A stretch of DNA of 64,000 bases. It comes from Parasedimentitalea marina (GTDB lineage: Bacteria > Pseudomonadota > Alphaproteobacteria > Rhodobacterales > Rhodobacteraceae). The position numbers and the translations under genes are program-made. Location: the NCBI RefSeq assembly GCF_004006175.1, contig NZ_CP033219.1, positions 124,001 to 188,000 on the forward strand, given 5' to 3'. Positions within the stretch are counted from its first letter, which is position 1; the number at the start of each line of letters is the position of its first letter. Positions 17,779 to 26,080 of the stretch are shown one piece after another. A model generated the notes under the pieces. The model had not been told where the DNA came from. It worked only from the letters and a program-made list of their open reading frames with translations, and did no database searches.

Positions 17779-18219
17779 ATGACCGCTTTGCCTCAAGATG
17801 TGAGTATTCAGAGATTGAAATGTAACGACAAAGAAATAATAACATCGTGTTTTAGTAAGGTTTTTCAAAAAAAGGCACTGCTTTCAGCACGGGTTTATGC
17901 CGAGATGTTTGATCAGGTCCCCGCCACTCGTGACTTCATGGAAGACGAAGTTTCACAGCAAAAAGAGGGGTTTGTTTCGATCTTGATCGAGACAATGAAG
18001 ACACCCCAAACGGGAGATGCAGCTGAAGAACGGATGACCGAATTAAGGGCAATGCATGTGAAGATGGGTATAACATCGCATCAGGTCGAAAGCGTGATGC
18101 GTATTATTCTTCAGGTGCTGACTGAGGAGCTGGCGTCGGATCTTACGGCGGTTGAGCTCAACGCATGGAAACGCACGATAGAACAATTTGCCTTGCAGCT
18201 TTCGGCGGGACTTGAATAA
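17779..18219 (+). CDS. single-domain globin-like protein
   Basis: 146 residues if started at 17779; longer in-frame starts exist upstream but only extend into AT-rich non-coding sequence. The globin pattern is seen in FSKVFQKKALLSARVYAEMF, then FVSILIETMK, and in LRAMHVKMGITSHQVESVMR, where the His of HVKMGI is the proximal haem ligand as in bacterial flavohaemoglobin globin domains. There is no reductase domain. Likely to bind oxygen or nitric oxide, or to act as a sensor. The upstream region is AT-rich with no strong ribosome site. Confidence 0.75.
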   Translation: MTALPQDVSIQRLKCNDKEIITSCFSKVFQKKALLSARVYAEMFDQVPATRDFMEDEVSQQKEGFVSILIETMKTPQTGDAAEERMTELRAMHVKMGITSHQVESVMRIILQVLTEELASDLTAVELNAWKRTIEQFALQLSAGLE

Positions 18220-18231
18220 CCCCGCCGAAAG
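18199..18231. terminator. bidirectional terminator between globin and dehydrogenase genes
   Basis: Perfect 11-bp arms CTTTCGGCGGG (18199-18209) and CCCGCCGAAAG (18221-18231); the stem includes the end of the globin frame. It serves the convergent globin and aldehyde dehydrogenase genes. Confidence 0.55.
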
Positions 18232-18240
18232 GCTTCTGAT

Positions 18241-19713
18241 TTAGACTGACATGCAGATGTATTTCATCTCCAGATAGTCCTCGATGCCATGGTGGCTGCC
18301 CTCGCGGCCCAGACCCGATTGTTTGACGCCACCAAACGGGGCCACCTCGGTTGAGATGATGCCGGTGTTAACGCCAACGATACCGTATTCCAGCTCCTCG
18401 GCCACTTTGTAGACGCGGCTTAGATCTTTGGCGTAAAAGTAGGAGGCCAGACCAAAGATGGTGTCATTGGCCAGCGCGATGACCTCGTCTTCATCCTCAA
18501 ATTTGAACAGCGGCGCCAGTGGGCCAAAGGTCTCATCCGAGCTGAACAGCATATCTGTGGTGGCGCCGGTGACGATGGTTGGCTGAAAGAAGGTGCCGCC
18601 CAGTTCAGAAGGCTTGCCGCCCAGAATGACCTTGGCGCCTTTGGCGGTGGCGTCGGCGATGTGATCCTGCACCTTGGTCACAGCCTTGGCGTTGATCAGC
18701 GGGCCAAAGTGGATGCCGTCATCCAAGCCGTCGCCGATATTCATCTTTTCAACGGCAGCCTTCAGCTTGGCAGCGAACTCGTCATAGACGCCGGCCTGCA
18801 CATAGATCCGGTTGGCGCACACACAGGTCTGGCCGTTGTTGCGGAATTTGCACATGATGGCGCCTTCGACGGCGGCGTCGATGTCAGCGTCGTCGAACAC
18901 GATGAACGGCGCGTTGCCGCCCAGTTCCATCGAGCACTTCATCACCGTATCAGCCGCCTGACGCATCAGGATACGGCCCACCTCGGTTGAGCCGGTAAAG
19001 GTCAGTTTACGCACTGCGTTGTTTTCGCAGAACTCCAGCCCGGTTTCCGAGGCATTGGACGAGGGCACAACACTGAACACACCTGCCGGGATGCCTGCGC
19101 GATCCGCCAGCACGGCAATCGCGGTGGCCGACAATGGGGTCAGTTCCGCAGGGCGGGCGACAAAGGCACAGCCGGCCGCCAGTGCGGGTCCGGCCTTGCG
19201 GGTGATCATCGCGTTGGGGAAGTTCCACGGCGTGATCGAGGCAGCAACACCGATGGGCTGTTTCAATACGGTGATCCGCTTGTCGCGCTGGTGACCGGGG
19301 ATGGTCTCGCCATAGATGCGCTTGGCCTCTTCGGCAAAGAACTCGATGAACGACGCGCCATAGGCGATCTCGCCGCGGGCCTCGGTCAATGGCTTGCCCA
19401 TCTCGGCTGTCAGGATAACGGCCAGGTCTTCCTGATTTGCCATCATCAGATCGTACCATTTGCGCAGCACGTTTGCGCGTTCCTTACCAGTCCACTTGGC
19501 CCAGTCCTTTTGGGCCGCTTCAGCCTGAGCAATGGCACCGGCAACCTGCGCCCGCGAGACATCGGCAACAGTGGCGATCACGTCACCACGGGCAGGGTTT
19601 GTTACCTCAAAGGTGGTGTCGCCATCGACAAATTGACCGCCGATGTAGGCGCGCGTTTCCAGCAGGCTGGGATCCCGCAGAAGAGAATGAAGATCGGTGA
19701 TGGTATCAAGCAT
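18241..19713 (-). CDS. gabD: NAD(P)-dependent aldehyde dehydrogenase, succinate-semialdehyde type
   Basis: 490 residues from the start at 19713, which has GGAGG eight bases ahead; an upstream in-frame start at 19758 lacks one. The ALDH family signatures are ELGGNAPFIVFDDADID with the catalytic base Glu and NNGQTCVCANRIYV with the nucleophile Cys. TPWNFPNAM and FTGSTEVGRIL bind cofactor. The overall pattern (ERGKPLTEARGEI-type segment as EMGKPLTEARGEI) is that of GabD, which oxidises succinate semialdehyde to succinate. It is divergent from the formamidase-like hydrolase. Exact substrate not provable here. Confidence 0.88.
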   Translation of the reverse strand: MLDTITDLHSLLRDPSLLETRAYIGGQFVDGDTTFEVTNPARGDVIATVADVSRAQVAGAIAQAEAAQKDWAKWTGKERANVLRKWYDLMMANQEDLAVILTAEMGKPLTEARGEIAYGASFIEFFAEEAKRIYGETIPGHQRDKRITVLKQPIGVAASITPWNFPNAMITRKAGPALAAGCAFVARPAELTPLSATAIAVLADRAGIPAGVFSVVPSSNASETGLEFCENNAVRKLTFTGSTEVGRILMRQAADTVMKCSMELGGNAPFIVFDDADIDAAVEGAIMCKFRNNGQTCVCANRIYVQAGVYDEFAAKLKAAVEKMNIGDGLDDGIHFGPLINAKAVTKVQDHIADATAKGAKVILGGKPSELGGTFFQPTIVTGATTDMLFSSDETFGPLAPLFKFEDEDEVIALANDTIFGLASYFYAKDLSRVYKVAEELEYGIVGVNTGIISTEVAPFGGVKQSGLGREGSHHGIEDYLEMKYICMSV

Positions 19714-19820
19714 GGAGGCCTCCGGAAATTTCGCTCGCCGATGAAAAGCATTTAGCATTACACTTGTCCAGCAAGACCGGTAAGTCCAGATAGACTAGTT
19801 AACATATTAAGGAAATTCGC

Positions 19821-20606
19821 ATGAACCTCGACGACGCATATTCCAACGGGGCCTATATCGACGGCGCTGACACCTTTCCGCCACGCTGGGCGGCTCAGGC
19901 GCAGGGCTTTCGTGAGGGTCTGGGAGCGCGTGCCAGGTTGGATATCGCTTATGGCCCAGGTGCGCGGAACACATTTGATCTGTTCCTGCCCGAGGGTACG
20001 CCCAAGGGGGTGTTTGTCTTTGTCCACGGCGGCTATTGGCTGCAGTTTGATAAGTCCAGCTGGTCGCACCTGGCTGCCGGTGCACTGGCGCAGGGCTGGG
20101 CCGTTGCGATGCCATCGTATGATCTGTGCCCGGATGTATCGATTGGCGATATCACCCTTCAGGTTGCAACGGCAGTGACCCGGATCGCCGCCGAGGTCGC
20201 GGGTCCGATTTCTCTGGCAGGGCATTCCGCAGGCGGCCATTTGGTGGCCCGGATGCTGGACAAGGGCCTGTTACCAGCTGAGGTGGCTGACCGGCTGCGC
20301 AGCGTGATGCCAATCTCGCCCGTGTCAGACCTAAGACCGTTGTTGCAAACCTCGATGAACGAAAAGTTCAAAATGGATGACAGGGCCGCCGCAGCTGAAA
20401 GCCCGGTTCTGATGCAGGATCGCCATGAGGCCACGGTGACCGTCTGGGTTGGCGCAAAGGAGCGGCCGTCTTTCCTGGATCAGGCACGCTGGCTGGCCGA
20501 AGCCTGGAGCTGCGATCACGTCATTGATCCGGCGAAGCATCATTTCGACGTCATTGATGCGCTTTGCGACGCAGACAGCGAAATGGTAGCAATCGTCACA
20601 AAATAA
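19821..20606 (+). CDS. alpha/beta hydrolase, arylformamidase-like
   Basis: 261 residues of the alpha/beta hydrolase fold. The oxyanion segment is FVHGGYWLQFDKSSW (about residues 68-82) and the nucleophile elbow is GHSAGGHL (about 135). A late His in PAKHHFDVIDAL completes the triad. HGGYW plus SWSHLAAGAL is typical of the kynurenine-formamidase-like group that cleaves N-formylkynurenine, but other ester or amide substrates are possible. AAGGAA stands eight bases before the ATG. It is followed by a hairpin terminator. Confidence 0.8.
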   Translation: MNLDDAYSNGAYIDGADTFPPRWAAQAQGFREGLGARARLDIAYGPGARNTFDLFLPEGTPKGVFVFVHGGYWLQFDKSSWSHLAAGALAQGWAVAMPSYDLCPDVSIGDITLQVATAVTRIAAEVAGPISLAGHSAGGHLVARMLDKGLLPAEVADRLRSVMPISPVSDLRPLLQTSMNEKFKMDDRAAAAESPVLMQDRHEATVTVWVGAKERPSFLDQARWLAEAWSCDHVIDPAKHHFDVIDALCDADSEMVAIVTK

Positions 20607-20613
20607 CACTTGC

Positions 20614-20638
20614 GCGGCGGAGAAATCCGCCGCAGTTT
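20614..20638 (+). terminator. terminator after the hydrolase gene
   Basis: Perfect 8-bp stem GCGGCGGA (20614-20621) and TCCGCCGC (20626-20633) closed by a GAAA tetraloop, followed by AGTTTC. It lies eight bases past the stop codon. Confidence 0.65.
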
Positions 20639-20746
20639 CTGCCCAAGGGCCGGGCGATGGCGTCGCCGCATGGATCTCATGCAGCCCTCTATCTTTATAA
20701 CCGTCCTGAACGCCGGGACCTTTCTTGTCAGAAGGAAGGGTCGAAC

Positions 20747-21955
20747 ATGACTTCACGTCCTGAAATGTATCGTTTTCACAATGGTGAAAAAGCACCTTTG
20801 CAATTTGCCCAAGGTGAATATGCGGACCGCGTTGCGGGTCTGCGCAAAATCATGGTGGACAAAGGCGTTACCGCTGCTGTTTTCACCTCGATGCACAATA
20901 TCTCCTATTACTCGGGCTTCACATATTGCGCTTTTGGCCGCCCCTATGGGCTGGTTGTCACCGCGACGGATTGCGTGACAATCTCGGCCGGTATTGACGC
21001 GGGCCAGCCCTGGCGCCGGTGCTATGGCGACAACATCACCTATACCGACTGGCAGCGCGACAACTACTGGCGGGCGATTCTGTCCGTTGCGGGCGCTGAT
21101 GCGGTTGTTGGTTATGAAAGCGATCACCTGTCGCTGCTGCAAAAGGCCAAGTTGGACACCTATCTCAATCCAAAATCCACCGTGGACCTGTACGAGGCGA
21201 CCATGGTGCAGCGGATGGCTAAGTCCGAGGCCGAGATCGAGATGATCCGTCAGGGCGCTGCGGTGGCGGATGTGGGTGGTTTTGCCATTCGCGATGCAAT
21301 CCGCGAGGGCGTACGTGAAATCGACGTCGCAATGGCTGGTCGTGACGCGATGGAGCTGGAGATTGCCAAACGGTTCCCGGATGCCGAATACCGCGACAGC
21401 TGGGTCTGGTTCCAGTCGGGTATCAACACCGACGGCGCCCATAACCCGGTCACGGCCCGTAAATTGCAGCGTGGCGATATCCTGTCGCTGAACACTTTCC
21501 CGATGATCTCGGGCTATTACACGGCGCTGGAACGGACCCTGTTTGTGGGCGAAGTGGACGCCGACAGCCTGAAGATCTGGGAGGCCAATGTGGCGGCCCA
21601 TGAATATGGCATCTCGCTGCTGAAGCCCGGTGCCAGCTGTTCCGAGATCACCCACAAGATCAACGCCTTCTTTGAAGAGCGCGACCTGCTGCAATACCGC
21701 ACCTTTGGCTACGGCCACTCGTTTGGTGTGCTGTCGCATTATTACGGCCGCGAGGCGGGACTGGAACTGCGCGAGGACATCGACACAGTGCTGGAGCCCG
21801 GCATGGTGATCTCGATGGAGCCGATGCTGACCATTGCTGAGGGTCAACCGGGTGCTGGCGGCTACCGCGAGCATGATATCCTGGTGATCCACGAAGACGA
21901 CAACGAGAATGTCACCAAGTATCCTTACGGACCTGAGTTCAACGTGGTGGGGTAA
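20747..21955 (+). CDS. creatinase (creatine amidinohydrolase)
   Basis: 402 residues, matching the length of Pseudomonas creatinase, which splits creatine into sarcosine and urea without metal. The pita-bread fold is shared with aminopeptidase P. The match to the Pseudomonas sequence as I remember it is very close: DGAHNPVT with the catalytic His at 232, GYYTALERTLF with Glu 262, SMEPM with Glu 358, and long identical runs such as LQYRTFGYGHSF and SHYYGREAGLELREDIDTVL. The start at 20747 follows AAGGAAGGG. No sarcosine oxidase or urease gene is in the window. Confidence 0.93.
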   Translation: MTSRPEMYRFHNGEKAPLQFAQGEYADRVAGLRKIMVDKGVTAAVFTSMHNISYYSGFTYCAFGRPYGLVVTATDCVTISAGIDAGQPWRRCYGDNITYTDWQRDNYWRAILSVAGADAVVGYESDHLSLLQKAKLDTYLNPKSTVDLYEATMVQRMAKSEAEIEMIRQGAAVADVGGFAIRDAIREGVREIDVAMAGRDAMELEIAKRFPDAEYRDSWVWFQSGINTDGAHNPVTARKLQRGDILSLNTFPMISGYYTALERTLFVGEVDADSLKIWEANVAAHEYGISLLKPGASCSEITHKINAFFEERDLLQYRTFGYGHSFGVLSHYYGREAGLELREDIDTVLEPGMVISMEPMLTIAEGQPGAGGYREHDILVIHEDDNENVTKYPYGPEFNVVG

Positions 21956-21989
21956 ACCCCGCTGATGATGGTCTCCCGCCCGTCGAACC

Positions 21990-22010
21990 CGCATCAAAGA
22001 TGCGTTTCCT
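21990..22010 (+). terminator. terminator after creatinase
   Basis: CGCATC (21990-21995), loop AAA, GATGCG (21999-22004), then TTTCCT. A second, stronger hairpin follows at 22024-22044 (GCATTGCGC, TAA, GCGCAATGC). Confidence 0.6.
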
Positions 22011-22054
22011 CCCGTTGGGCGTAGCATTGCGCTAAGCGCAATGCGTTCAGAAGC

Positions 22055-22096
22055 AGAGGCCAGGGTGTGTCACTCAGACATGCCCTGGCCTCTTTA
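22055..22096 (+). terminator. long hairpin upstream of the tandem SnoaL gene
   Basis: Perfect 11-bp arms AGAGGCCAGGG (22055-22065) and CCCTGGCCTCT (22083-22093) followed by TTACG. It is the third hairpin in 110 bases after creatinase and probably completes termination before the next gene. Confidence 0.55.
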
Positions 22097-22166
22097 CGAT
22101 CTGTATTTGGGGTATGGTCAGGCAGTCCATATTGTGGCTTGTTTCGTTGAACAGGAGCATTGCCCG

Positions 22167-22931
22167 ATGACCAAAAGCAACAAAGACAAAATCCGCGACT
22201 TGTTAAAGAGCATCGAGACTGGCGACCCTGGTCCGATCGCGGTTGTCAACGAAGCGAAGTACATTCAGCACAACCCGCAGACCCATGAGGGCAGCGAAGG
22301 ATTGGCGCACCTGTTCCAGCGGCTGTCCAAAACAGGCCCCCGGGTCAATATGGTGCGCGCCTTTGAGGACGGGGACTATGTGTTCGCTCATATGGAATAC
22401 GACTTTGCGAGCCGGAAGATCTGTTTCGAAGTCTTCCGGTTTCAGGATGGCCAAGCGGTTGAGCACTGGGACAACATTCAGGAACGACAGGATCTGAACC
22501 CATCGGGCCACAGCATGGTGGATGGGCCAGTACAGGCGACAGATCTGGGGCGGACCGAAGAAAACCGCGCGCTGGTTCGGGCATTTGTGGACACCGTCTT
22601 GGTTGCCGGACAGGTAGAGCGCCTGAGCGAATTTATCGATGAGACGTCATACATCGAGCATAATCCTCGCATTGCTGACGGAGCGGCGAGCCTCAGTTCA
22701 GCCTTAAACGCCGGCGACGGTGGCCAAAGGCATATCAATTACCAGCAGGTGCACCGTGTTCTGGCCGAAGGCAGTTTTGTCCTCTGTGTCAGCGAGGGAT
22801 TGATGCACGGTGCCCATTCGGCATTCTACGATCTGTTCCGGGTCGAGAATGGAAGGATAGTGGAGCATTGGGACACCACAGAAACGGTCGTGCCGCAGAG
22901 TGAATGGAAGAACGACAACGGTAAATTCTAA
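22167..22931 (+). CDS. tandem SnoaL-like (NTF2-fold) protein
   Basis: 254 residues made of two similar halves. Each half has an N-terminal helical start, a YIQHNP / YIEHNP motif (about residues 32 and 167), a strand pair with VFAHMEYDF / VLCVSEGLMHG, a FRFQDGQAVEHWDN / FRVENGRIVEHWDT motif, and a closing strand. This is the SnoaL-like polyketide-cyclase or aldol-condensation fold seen mostly as a single domain. Internal duplication is clear from the repeated motifs. No substrate can be named. The start at 22167 follows ACAGGAG. Confidence 0.8.
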   Translation: MTKSNKDKIRDLLKSIETGDPGPIAVVNEAKYIQHNPQTHEGSEGLAHLFQRLSKTGPRVNMVRAFEDGDYVFAHMEYDFASRKICFEVFRFQDGQAVEHWDNIQERQDLNPSGHSMVDGPVQATDLGRTEENRALVRAFVDTVLVAGQVERLSEFIDETSYIEHNPRIADGAASLSSALNAGDGGQRHINYQQVHRVLAEGSFVLCVSEGLMHGAHSAFYDLFRVENGRIVEHWDTTETVVPQSEWKNDNGKF

Positions 22932-23160
22932 CGGTGCTGGGGCTTTTTGAACAGAGCGCGGCCGGATGGGCGAGGTTTCTTTTCATTTCCCAACATGGGG
23001 AACATCGAAGGTGAGTGGGTGCGGGCCAAGTCAGGTATTCCCTTGAACTGACGGTCCCTGTTTGGTCTTAGGGCGCTTTCGCAGGTCTTCATCCTTTCAT
23101 TTGCCGGGCTTGTCTGCGAAACTCTGCCTGAATTTTAGAGGTTTACGGCGCCCAAGGGGA

Positions 23161-23177
23161 TGTAAATTGAATTTACA
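23161..23177. promoter_or_regulatory. perfect 17-bp palindrome upstream of the 23-32 kb operon
   Basis: TGTAAATT, G, AATTTACA: 8-bp perfect arms around one base, ending 44 bases before the first ATG of the operon. A TATGTT at 23183-23188 could serve as a -10 box, which would put the palindrome over the -35 region. It is a likely operator, but no regulator gene is adjacent. Confidence 0.55.
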
Positions 23178-23221
23178 TACCTATGTTAAGAGCAAGAATT
23201 TACGTGGAGGGAAAAAGAATT

Positions 23222-24304
23222 ATGTCGTTTTCGAATTTTGAAAGCATGGTCGAAGAGACTGAGAGCAAAGTAAAAGAGTCGCAAAGCAAGATTGCGGCGC
23301 TGACCTCTCGGATTGAAACTGCGCGCGACAAGATCTCGGCGGGCGAGGCGGCTGACATCGATATCGAAAACGCTACGCTTGAGGACGTGCACGCCCATAC
23401 CGAGGTGATGAACAGCAATATTGCTGAGCTGATCATGGGTCTGGATGACGTGACCTCGGCGTTCTCGCAGGATTTTGACGAGATGCGGAACAAGACCGGC
23501 TGGGAAAGTTTTGTCGGTGTTTTCAGCGCTGGCAAGTCGGATTCTATGCGTCAGGAGCGGATGCGTACCGCCAGCATCGACGACAAGTTGCAGGATCTGA
23601 TCGCCAAGTCAGACACCATCGTCAAACTGCTAGAGGGCCAGCTGGCTGTGTTGGATGAGCAAAAGGAAAAGGTTCAGGTCAACCTGACCGAAACGCTGGA
23701 TGAGCGCGAGTTCACGGTGCAGGAGCTGGAGAACGTGCGGGCCGAGATCCTGGCGCTGGACCCCAAGATCATTGCGCTCGAGGGCAAGATCTCGGTCGAG
23801 CAGGACGCGGCGGCGCGCACCAAGCTGGAGACTGAACTGGCAGAGCTGAACGCGGGCTATAATGCCATGGTGCAGGATGAGCAGGTCAAGCTGGCCAAGA
23901 GCCAGACGCTGGAGCGCTATATCGAGAAGGGTAAGACCTGGGTCGATTCATTGCAAAACCAAGCGGCGACGCAGATGGTGCTGATCAACAAGTTGCAGAC
24001 AGACACCCAGCAGCGGGTGGTGCTGTATGATGCGCTGACCAAGTCGTTGAAAACCGCACAGCAGCAGGACGTGGCGCACCGGATCAATGAAATTGGTGTG
24101 AAGACCGATCAAGAGGCGCAGACCGCGATGGCCTCGATCGGGACGGCGACCAACAAGAAAATGGCCGATATGCTGGACGCCCACGAGGACCACATGGTGT
24201 TTGCCCGCGACGTGCTGGAAAAGAAGGCCAAGGCCGACGAACGCTTTGCCCGCCGCTTTGCCAAGATTGTCGAGAAGCATGACAAGAACCTGTATGGGGG
24301 ATGA
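23222..24304 (+). CDS. coiled-coil protein, first gene of an uncharacterised operon (possibly TelA-like)
   Basis: 360 residues, almost all helical and highly charged, no signal peptide or membrane segment. Coiled coils run at about residues 5-45 (MVEETESKVKESQSKIAALT), 105-215 (KLLEGQLAVLDEQKEKVQ, EFTVQELENVRAEI) and 280-350. A central short tryptophan-containing loop (NKTGWESFVGVFSAGK) interrupts them. The pattern of long helices with an LDEQKEKV-type heptad resembles the toxic-anion-resistance protein TelA, but this is architecture only. The start at 23222 follows GTGGAGGG. It overlaps the next gene by ATGA. Role unknown; a scaffold for the ATPase further down is plausible. Confidence 0.75.
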   Translation: MSFSNFESMVEETESKVKESQSKIAALTSRIETARDKISAGEAADIDIENATLEDVHAHTEVMNSNIAELIMGLDDVTSAFSQDFDEMRNKTGWESFVGVFSAGKSDSMRQERMRTASIDDKLQDLIAKSDTIVKLLEGQLAVLDEQKEKVQVNLTETLDEREFTVQELENVRAEILALDPKIIALEGKISVEQDAAARTKLETELAELNAGYNAMVQDEQVKLAKSQTLERYIEKGKTWVDSLQNQAATQMVLINKLQTDTQQRVVLYDALTKSLKTAQQQDVAHRINEIGVKTDQEAQTAMASIGTATNKKMADMLDAHEDHMVFARDVLEKKAKADERFARRFAKIVEKHDKNLYGG

Positions 24305-24561
24305 AGCACCTATTTAGAGTACTTTGGATTTGTGTAGCATCGGTTGTTGGCACAACTCTGGCCTTGTTCTTCGGCCGTGCGCCGACATGGGGCAGTTGGA
24401 GTGTTGTTGTAGGGCTTTATGGGTTGCTGTTTCTTGTTGCGATCGCATTTTGGAATGTACCGCTGCAATCGTTGAAATACTGGGGGCTATTTGTCGGGGT
24501 CTCTGCACTTGGCGTCTTGGTTCGGCGACGTTGGCCTGAAGTGGTGGGGCGATATTGGTAG
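24301..24561 (+). CDS. small membrane protein (86 aa) in the operon
   Basis: Three hydrophobic segments (VLWICVASVVGTTLALFF, WSVVVGLYGLLFLVAIAFW, YWGLFVGVSALGVLV) and a basic tail RRRWPEVVGRYW. It starts ATGA inside the stop of the coiled-coil gene, so it is translationally coupled. No family recognised. The sequence is visibly less GC-rich than the large genes of the operon. Confidence 0.65.
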   Translation: MKHLFRVLWICVASVVGTTLALFFGRAPTWGSWSVVVGLYGLLFLVAIAFWNVPLQSLKYWGLFVGVSALGVLVRRRWPEVVGRYW

Positions 24562-24615
24562 AGCGGGCAGGCGCTATCCGCGCTGCAAACGGTATGGATG
24601 AAGTCGGAGCGACCA

Positions 24616-24879
24616 ATGTCTAAGAACAAAATTGCACTTTGCGTGTTCGGTTGCGTTCTGATTCTAGTTGGCTTGGAGAAAGTGACGCGTTTTACGCGCC
24701 TTGATTTTCTTAGTACGGGCATTTTTGAGTTAGGGATGTACTTTCAACTTTTGCTGGTTCTTGCTGGCATTGTGATTTTTGTTGGGGTTGTTTTCGACCC
24801 CATTCGGAAGTTTTTCAAAGGTCATTGTTTTCGAATTTGGAACGTATATCGGGAGAAAAAGGTCGCTAACAATGACTGA
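24616..24879 (+). CDS. small membrane protein (87 aa) in the operon
   Basis: Two hydrophobic segments (IALCVFGCVLILVGLE and YFQLLLVLAGIVIFVGVVF) then a basic tail FKGHCFRIWNVYREKK. The start is taken at 24616 (MSKNK); an ATG at 24598 would add six residues. Its last eight bases overlap the start of the 373-residue protein. AT-rich for this genome, no known family. Confidence 0.6.
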   Translation: MSKNKIALCVFGCVLILVGLEKVTRFTRLDFLSTGIFELGMYFQLLLVLAGIVIFVGVVFDPIRKFFKGHCFRIWNVYREKKVANND

Positions 24880-25993
24880 TCCAGCAAAAGACCACACCGG
24901 CCTCAGCGACACCTTCGCCTCGCGCCGGTATTTCAAGAAGTTTGAGATCATCACCGAGCATCTGACCCGTGTGGCTGGCACGATGCAGGCCGAGGGGGCA
25001 CTGGGCAAGCATGACGTCAAGGCGTTGACCGGCTATCTGATGCGGCTGAATTTCACCTTTCGCGCGCTCTCCATGAAATACCTGCTGGTGGGGCGCGATA
25101 CCGGGCGGTTCTTTGGCTCGCTGGCGATGGACACCCGCGACAGCGGCTTTCCGGTGGCGGCTGAGCTGATGACCATGGCCAATGACGCGCAACAGGCCGA
25201 GGGGCATTTGGCCAATATGCCGTCCGAGGCGCAGCTAAAAGACGACATGGTGCGCCGGATCATTGCCGATCAAGAGGTGCCGACCAAGCTGCAATTCGCG
25301 CTGTCTCAGCGGCTGTATTATCAGGAGCTGCTAAAGGGTGATCTGTTCTGGACCCAGAACGACCCTGAATGCCAGTGGCTTGGCAAGGCCGATAGCGAGC
25401 GGCGCAAGTTCCTGCTGCATTGGGCGGCTTATGACAGTCAGGTCAACCTGCCGGTGATTTATCTGATGGAGCTGGAGGACAGCGGTAAAACCGCACTGCC
25501 CAAGGACCAGTATCGCTGGCCCGAAGTGCAGGCGCATCTGATGGCGCAGGGGTTGGCGGGGTTGAAGCTGCTGACCATTGCCAAGGGCTTTGACGAGGAT
25601 TTTGACGACCTGCACCCCAAACGGCTGCGCCGCTATCACGTGGGGCCGATGTATTCCTCGGCCTATACCGAGCAGTCCGGCCCACTGCGCCGGGTGTTGG
25701 AGGACGCAGAGTCGCCCGCGGGGCAAGACTGGGCGATGGCCTGGACCGTTGAAGAATTGACCAGCGAGGATGTGCGGCAGGAACGGTCAGGCTGGTTTGG
25801 CAAGGTGGACCGCGAGGTCTTTGCGCTGGATCCCTTTGGCGGACGTGGAGCGGATACTGGTGCGACCCGGACGCAGCGGTCGATCATCCTGCCGCAGCGT
25901 CCGTTCCAGGTGCTGGCCGAGCAGGACCCGCCTGGATTTGGCGATGTACGCAAGTTTGTGGTCAGCGATGCTGGGCAGGTGTTGCGGTATTAG
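24872..25993 (+). CDS. 373-aa conserved-looking protein of unknown function
   Basis: Soluble, no signal peptide or membrane segment. The first 200 residues are helical (RRYFKKFEIITEHLTRVAGTM, VKALTGYLMRLNFTFRALSMKYLLVG, DDMVRRIIADQEVPTKLQFALSQRLYYQEL, in parts). The rest is mixed, with WPEVQAHLMAQGLAGLKLLTIA and a proline- and arginine-rich end (IILPQRPFQVLAEQDPPGFG). I recognise no domain. The start at 24872 follows GGAGAAAAAGG and overlaps the upstream small gene. High GC and strong codon bias indicate a real, long-resident gene. It stands directly before the AAA+ ATPase, so a partner or adaptor role is a reasonable guess. Confidence 0.75.
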   Translation: MTDPAKDHTGLSDTFASRRYFKKFEIITEHLTRVAGTMQAEGALGKHDVKALTGYLMRLNFTFRALSMKYLLVGRDTGRFFGSLAMDTRDSGFPVAAELMTMANDAQQAEGHLANMPSEAQLKDDMVRRIIADQEVPTKLQFALSQRLYYQELLKGDLFWTQNDPECQWLGKADSERRKFLLHWAAYDSQVNLPVIYLMELEDSGKTALPKDQYRWPEVQAHLMAQGLAGLKLLTIAKGFDEDFDDLHPKRLRRYHVGPMYSSAYTEQSGPLRRVLEDAESPAGQDWAMAWTVEELTSEDVRQERSGWFGKVDREVFALDPFGGRGADTGATRTQRSIILPQRPFQVLAEQDPPGFGDVRKFVVSDAGQVLRY

Positions 25994-26000
25994 ATTTTAG

Positions 26001-26033
26001 GCCTCCGGCGGGAGTATTTTTGAAAAGATGAAG
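26001..26033 (+). repeat. intergenic GGAGTATTTTTGAAAAGATGA repeat copy
   Basis: GCCTCCGGCGGGAGTATTTT followed by TGAAAAGATGAAG lies just after the stop of the 373-residue protein. It is 31 of 33 bases identical to the copy at 40608-40640 and shares its tail with the element between glcD and glcE. Confidence 0.7.
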
Positions 26034-26080
26034 TTGGGTCAGAGATTTGAGGCGCTGCTGCGCCAGGACGTGAGGGTATT

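Noticed and set aside
23222..24304. Firm naming of the coiled-coil protein as TelA tellurite resistance protein
   Set aside because: Only helical architecture agrees; I cannot match specific TelA residues, so it is given as a possibility.
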